Shown here one piece after another: positions 13,155 through 16,150 of a DNA stretch of 16,150 bases. The stretch spans positions 1-16,150 of the forward strand of contig JBCDCZ010000080.1 of assembly GCA_039180865.1 (NCBI GenBank), written 5' to 3'. The translations under genes were made by a program, and so were the position numbers. Under the pieces are notes generated by a model that saw only the letters and a program-made list of their open reading frames with translations, made no database searches and was not told the DNA's origin. Origin of the DNA: JBCDCU01 sp039180865. Lineage in GTDB: Bacteria > Pseudomonadota > Alphaproteobacteria > Rhizobiales > JACESI01. Within the stretch, counting starts at the first letter, position 1. Each line of letters opens with the position of its first letter.

Positions 13155-13762
13155 GCTTTTGAACTCGGCCGCGCCGAAACGTCTTCATGCCAGCGTTGAA
13201 GCGCGGTCATGGTCTCTGGAATGCGGCGCTTCAAAACACGCATAAAGTCCACGCCAACCAGAAGTGTTATATCGGCGATTGAGAAAGTCTCGCCTGCGAG
13301 GAACGCATTCTCTTGAAGGTGTTGATCGAAGAGCCTTAGCATCGGATCAATCTTGTTCTGATTGGCAAGGCCCCAATCCTTGACCTGGGGCACCTCCATT
13401 TCGGACAAGGCGGGATGGGTGTGACGAAAGCCCTGCGCGACGTGAAAGAGGACCGTCGTTTCAGCCCTCCGGTTCCACATTTCAACATCCGCTTTTTGCC
13501 GTGCGCCTTTTCCGAACAGAGGTGGTTCCGGCGTGGTTTCTTCAATGTAGCGGCAAATCGCGACGCTTTCGCTTAGTGCCGTGCCATCATCGAGAATCAG
13601 AATGGGGATCCGTTGAAACGGATTAAAGGCGGTTAATTCCTGCGACCGTTGCTCGTTTTTGTTGATATCGATTTGCCTGCGTTCAAGGATGACATTCTTT
13701 TCAGCAAGAAAGATACGCACCCTACGCGGGTTAGGCGCCCGGCCGTCTTCGATCAGATACAA
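13151..13762 (-). CDS. Glutathione S-transferase family protein
   Basis: Thioredoxin-fold glutathione S-transferase, 203 residues with the start chosen here. The N-terminal domain opens YLIEDGRAPNPRRVRIFLAE. It contains NPFQRIPIL with the cis-proline P53 that binds the glutathione backbone, and ALSESVAICRYIEE, where E65-S66 bind the gamma-glutamyl part. The all-helical C-terminal domain has the folding motif FLAGETFSIADITLL (about 154-168). I chose the TTG at 13762 because AGGAG stands six nt upstream and the protein then begins exactly at the first beta strand. An ATG at 13804 would add 14 residues unlike the family. Its stop overlaps the start of the UDG-like gene. The substrate is unknown; members act on electrophiles or oxidised compounds. 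It is divergent from the histidine kinase gene. Confidence 0.88.
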   Translation of the reverse strand: MYLIEDGRAPNPRRVRIFLAEKNVILERRQIDINKNEQRSQELTAFNPFQRIPILILDDGTALSESVAICRYIEETTPEPPLFGKGARQKADVEMWNRRAETTVLFHVAQGFRHTHPALSEMEVPQVKDWGLANQNKIDPMLRLFDQHLQENAFLAGETFSIADITLLVGVDFMRVLKRRIPETMTALQRWHEDVSARPSSKA

Positions 13763-13900
13763 AGCGTGCTCCTGGCGTGTGAATTGCCATTCACAACGTA
13801 ACATACAAAAAGTCTTAACCACGTTCTTCAGCGCGTTTTTAAAATTTATATCGGATTATGTCGATTATCCGGGCAAGACGACGCCTGTACGGGGCAATGC
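13763..13900. promoter_or_regulatory. Divergent promoter region between the GST and histidine kinase genes
   Basis: This 138-bp gap must hold promoters for both directions. It contains an AT-rich core (TTTTTAAAATTTATAT near 13836-13851) and a near-palindrome CGGAT-N10-ATCCG (13852-13856 and 13867-13871), some 30 nt before the kinase start. Neither strand shows a convincing full sigma-70 box pair, and no TTAA-N7-TTAA CtrA box is present. Confidence 0.35.
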
Positions 13901-15469
13901 ATGACGACCCAGTCGACAAACTCCAGCTCAGCGATTGAGGGCTCGCCGACCTATCGGCGTGGTCAGGCCAAGAAGGCTGCGTCTGTCGCGGTAAAGTCGA
14001 CCCGGGAACAACTGACATCATCGTCGGGCGTCACGCTTGAGTTCGATAATGACATGGTCATTGCGCACGCTCGCAATTATCAAGCCGCGAGCATTGTGAT
14101 CCCCACCCTCATTATGATTGCGGGCGGAATCGCAGCGCTCTGGCAGGAGTACCCGATCGTTCTTGCCTGGATTGCAGCTGCCCTTTTTACGCATGCCCTG
14201 CTTTTCATCCATAATTCCCGGTATCTCAAAACGAAGGATCGTTCACCTGGCAATGTGCGCCGGTGGCGCCGCCGGCTGATTGCAGGTGATTTTCTGACGG
14301 GAATCGTGTGGGCGAGCTATATGCTGCTGCCGTTACATACGGATGAGCCGATACAGGCGATCTTTACGTTTTCAACCATGCTGATTGTGATTGCGGTCTA
14401 TTCCTTTACCGTTGCGCCGTTCCTGATCAGTGTCATCCTTGTGACCGCGCCGATTTGTGGCGCTATGATCACGAGTTTCTTCCTCTATGGCACAGAACTC
14501 CATATGGCCATGGGCGGTCTCTTCCTGGTCGCTCAACTTCTCTTCATCATGGTTGCGCGCCAGGTTCAAAACGCACTCTTGACCGTTTTTCGGGTCAAGG
14601 TGGAAAAAGACGATCTCATTCTTGATCTTGAAGAAGCGAAGGCGATTTCAGAGGAATCCCGCCGGCGGGCCGAAGAAGCAAACCTTGCCAAATCGCGATT
14701 CCTCGCAACCATGAGTCATGAGCTCAGAACTCCACTCAACGCTATTCTTGGGTTTTCGGAAATCATAAAGGGCGAAATTCTTGGTCCGGTCGATAATCCA
14801 TCCTACAAGGAATACGTTACCGACATCCATTCCAGTGGGCAGCATCTCCTCAATCTGATCAACGAGATCCTCGACCTTTCGCGTATCGAAGCGGGCAAGT
14901 ACAAGCTTGCCGAAGAACCGGTCAGTCTTGTGGAAGTCGTTGAAGATTGTAACGCGCTGATCCAGTTGCGCGCAAAAAGCCGCGGCGTCGAAATCGAGAA
15001 CCTGACTGAAGTTGATCTCCCGCGCGTTTGGGCCGATGAGCGCGCCATCCGGCAAATCGTCCTCAACCTGCTTTCCAACGCCGTCAAATTCACGCCAAGC
15101 GGCGGCAAGGTGACCGTGACCGTTGGATGGACCGCGGGTGGCGGGCAATACATCAGTGTCGCCGACACCGGACCGGGGATTCCGAAAGATGAGATCCCGA
15201 TCGTGCTCTCGCAATTCGGACAGGGATCTTCAGCGATCAAGAGTGCTGAACAGGGAACCGGACTTGGACTGCCGATTGTTCAGGCGCTCATTAACATGCA
15301 TGGCGGCACCTTCGATCTAAAGTCGCGCCTTCGGGTCGGTACCCGGGTTGTTATTTCCTTGCCGAATACGCGTGTGATGAAAGCGCTCGCGCCGATCGAT
15401 CCGAACCCGAAATCGGAAACCGCTCAGCCTGAGCGTCCAAATATTCGCCGCAAACCGCTTGTGGCTTAA
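13901..15469 (+). CDS. Membrane sensor histidine kinase, PleC/DivJ/PdhS type
   Basis: A 522-residue inner-membrane hybrid-free histidine kinase. After a polar N-terminal tail (1-60), about six hydrophobic segments run from roughly 62 to 218. A predicted coiled coil then links to the kinase core (about 232-262, rich in E, K and R). The HisKA domain has FLATMSHELRTPLNAILGFSEII (267-289) with phospho-acceptor H273. The ATPase domain has the N box IVLNLLSNAVKF (386-397), G1 DTGPGIP (422-428), F box QFGQGSS and G2 GTGLGLPI (452-459). The HisKA sequence is that of the PleC/DivJ/PdhS group, which controls the DivK-CtrA cell-cycle relay in this class. No PAS domain or receiver domain is visible, and no partner regulator is adjacent. 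The ATG at 13901 has GGGG six nt upstream. It converges on cobT with overlapping stops. Confidence 0.9.
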   Translation: MTTQSTNSSSAIEGSPTYRRGQAKKAASVAVKSTREQLTSSSGVTLEFDNDMVIAHARNYQAASIVIPTLIMIAGGIAALWQEYPIVLAWIAAALFTHALLFIHNSRYLKTKDRSPGNVRRWRRRLIAGDFLTGIVWASYMLLPLHTDEPIQAIFTFSTMLIVIAVYSFTVAPFLISVILVTAPICGAMITSFFLYGTELHMAMGGLFLVAQLLFIMVARQVQNALLTVFRVKVEKDDLILDLEEAKAISEESRRRAEEANLAKSRFLATMSHELRTPLNAILGFSEIIKGEILGPVDNPSYKEYVTDIHSSGQHLLNLINEILDLSRIEAGKYKLAEEPVSLVEVVEDCNALIQLRAKSRGVEIENLTEVDLPRVWADERAIRQIVLNLLSNAVKFTPSGGKVTVTVGWTAGGGQYISVADTGPGIPKDEIPIVLSQFGQGSSAIKSAEQGTGLGLPIVQALINMHGGTFDLKSRLRVGTRVVISLPNTRVMKALAPIDPNPKSETAQPERPNIRRKPLVA

Positions 15470-16150
15470 GTCTCGGACCTATTGTCGACTTTCGCCTGCT
15501 CGAACGTTGCCATGTCTTTGTGGACTTGCGCGGCGGTCTTGACCAAGACTGCGGCAAGCGCGGCACCGCTTCCCTCCCCGAGCCTCATTCCGAGGTCAAG
15601 AAGTGGTCTTGTCCCAAGCCGTTCCAACACTGCGCCATGGGCGGGCTCAGCAGAACAATGGGCGAAGAGGCAATGATCAATGCTTCCCTGCCGGGTCTGA
15701 TGAAGGAGCGCTGCCGAAGCTGTCGCAACAAAACCATCGATGAGGACCGGAACACGCTGATGACGCGCCGCAATGATTGCACCGGTCATCGCGGCGATTT
15801 CCCGCCCCCCGATTCGGCACAAAAGCGTCAGTCCATCCGATCCCGTTGTTTCCAGAGGACCGCCGATCCGTTCGACGGCCTTTCTCACACAGGTGATCTT
15901 GCGGTCAAGAGCCTCACCATCGACACCGGTTCCCGGGCCGACCCAGTCACTTGGTTCCCCGCCGTACAGGGCGTGAAACAAAATAGCCGCTATCGTCGTA
16001 TTTGCGATCCCCATCTCGCCGATACACAAAAGGTCAGTTCCACCGGCGACTGCCTCCATGCCGTAGGCGATTGTCGCAGCGCAGGCCGTCTCATCGAATG
16101 CGTCTTCCTCACTCACATCCGGTGTTGGAACATCGAGTGCGAGATCGAAA
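15466..16150 (-). CDS. cobT: Nicotinate-nucleotide--dimethylbenzimidazole phosphoribosyltransferase, C-terminal part (runs off right edge)
   Basis: CobT transfers phosphoribose from nicotinate mononucleotide to 5,6-dimethylbenzimidazole, making alpha-ribazole phosphate for the lower ligand of cobalamin. The reading frame is open to base 16150, beginning FDLALDVPTPD, so the 5' end lies outside. Visible landmarks are GGTDLLCIGEMGIANTTIAA, then CRIGGREIAAMTGAIIAAR, then VPVLIDGFVATASAALL, then FAHCSAEPAH. The final catalytic segment is MRLGEGSGAALA, whose Glu corresponds to the catalytic base known from the Salmonella enzyme. About 228 residues are present, roughly the last two thirds of a normal CobT. 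A GTG at 16116 is in frame but is not the true start, since conserved sequence continues upstream of it. Its stop overlaps the stop of the convergent kinase gene. Confidence 0.95.
   Translation of the reverse strand, partial: FDLALDVPTPDVSEEDAFDETACAATIAYGMEAVAGGTDLLCIGEMGIANTTIAAILFHALYGGEPSDWVGPGTGVDGEALDRKITCVRKAVERIGGPLETTGSDGLTLLCRIGGREIAAMTGAIIAARHQRVPVLIDGFVATASAALLHQTRQGSIDHCLFAHCSAEPAHGAVLERLGTRPLLDLGMRLGEGSGAALAAVLVKTAAQVHKDMATFEQAKVDNRSET

Noticed and set aside
1..16150. CRISPR array, insertion sequence, phage, toxin-antitoxin or other mobile system
   Set aside because: No regularly spaced repeats, transposase, integrase, terminal repeats or small toxin-antitoxin pair is visible; the content is metabolic and cell-cycle core genes.

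Overview
This window looks like chromosomal DNA of an alphaproteobacterium, most likely of the order Hyphomicrobiales (Rhizobiales). The evidence is: a valS-popZ-tolC-pcm gene order, the presence of PopZ itself (a DUF2497 polar organiser), a PleC/DivJ/PdhS-type histidine kinase, an alphaproteobacterial style of MoeA and MobB, moderately high GC by eye, and frequent TTG/GTG starts with stop-start overlaps. No insertion sequence, phage gene, integrase or CRISPR array is visible. This appears to be mostly core genome, and I see no clearly novel defence or mobile system.

Layout. Positions 1-3794 (minus strand) hold the 5' part of valS, popZ, the outer-membrane channel gene tolC and a Pcm-like methyltransferase. 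A 330-bp gap between pcm and tolC carries a perfect 12-bp palindrome that overlaps a CtrA-like box. A tRNA-Cys gene (3968-4041) separates this block from a plus-strand run of seven closely spaced genes (4255-10908): moaA, a DMT/EamA permease, a Bcr/CflA-type MFS exporter, fdhD, mobA, mobB and moeA. The last four overlap or abut, so they are very probably translationally coupled. Together they cover the first step of molybdopterin synthesis (MoaA), molybdenum insertion (MoeA), GMP addition (MobA, with MobB) and sulfuration for formate dehydrogenase (FdhD). This is the late pathway for bis-MGD enzymes. MoaC, MoaD, MoaE and MoaB/MogA must lie elsewhere.

After moeA comes a beta-hydroxyacid dehydrogenase (11025-11894) that ends at a textbook rho-independent terminator. 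It faces a minus-strand group: an Lrp/AsnC regulator, a uracil-DNA-glycosylase-superfamily protein with a possible Fe-S cysteine set, and a glutathione S-transferase whose stop overlaps the glycosylase start. Divergent from the GST is a membrane-anchored histidine kinase (13901-15469). Its stop codon overlaps that of a convergent cobT fragment (lower cobalamin ligand activation), which runs off the right edge.

The points most worth a second look are the two permeases embedded in the molybdenum cofactor run, the altered cysteine motif of FdhD, the cysteine pattern of the glycosylase-like protein, the CtrA-like site upstream of tolC, and the ambiguous start region of the MFS gene.
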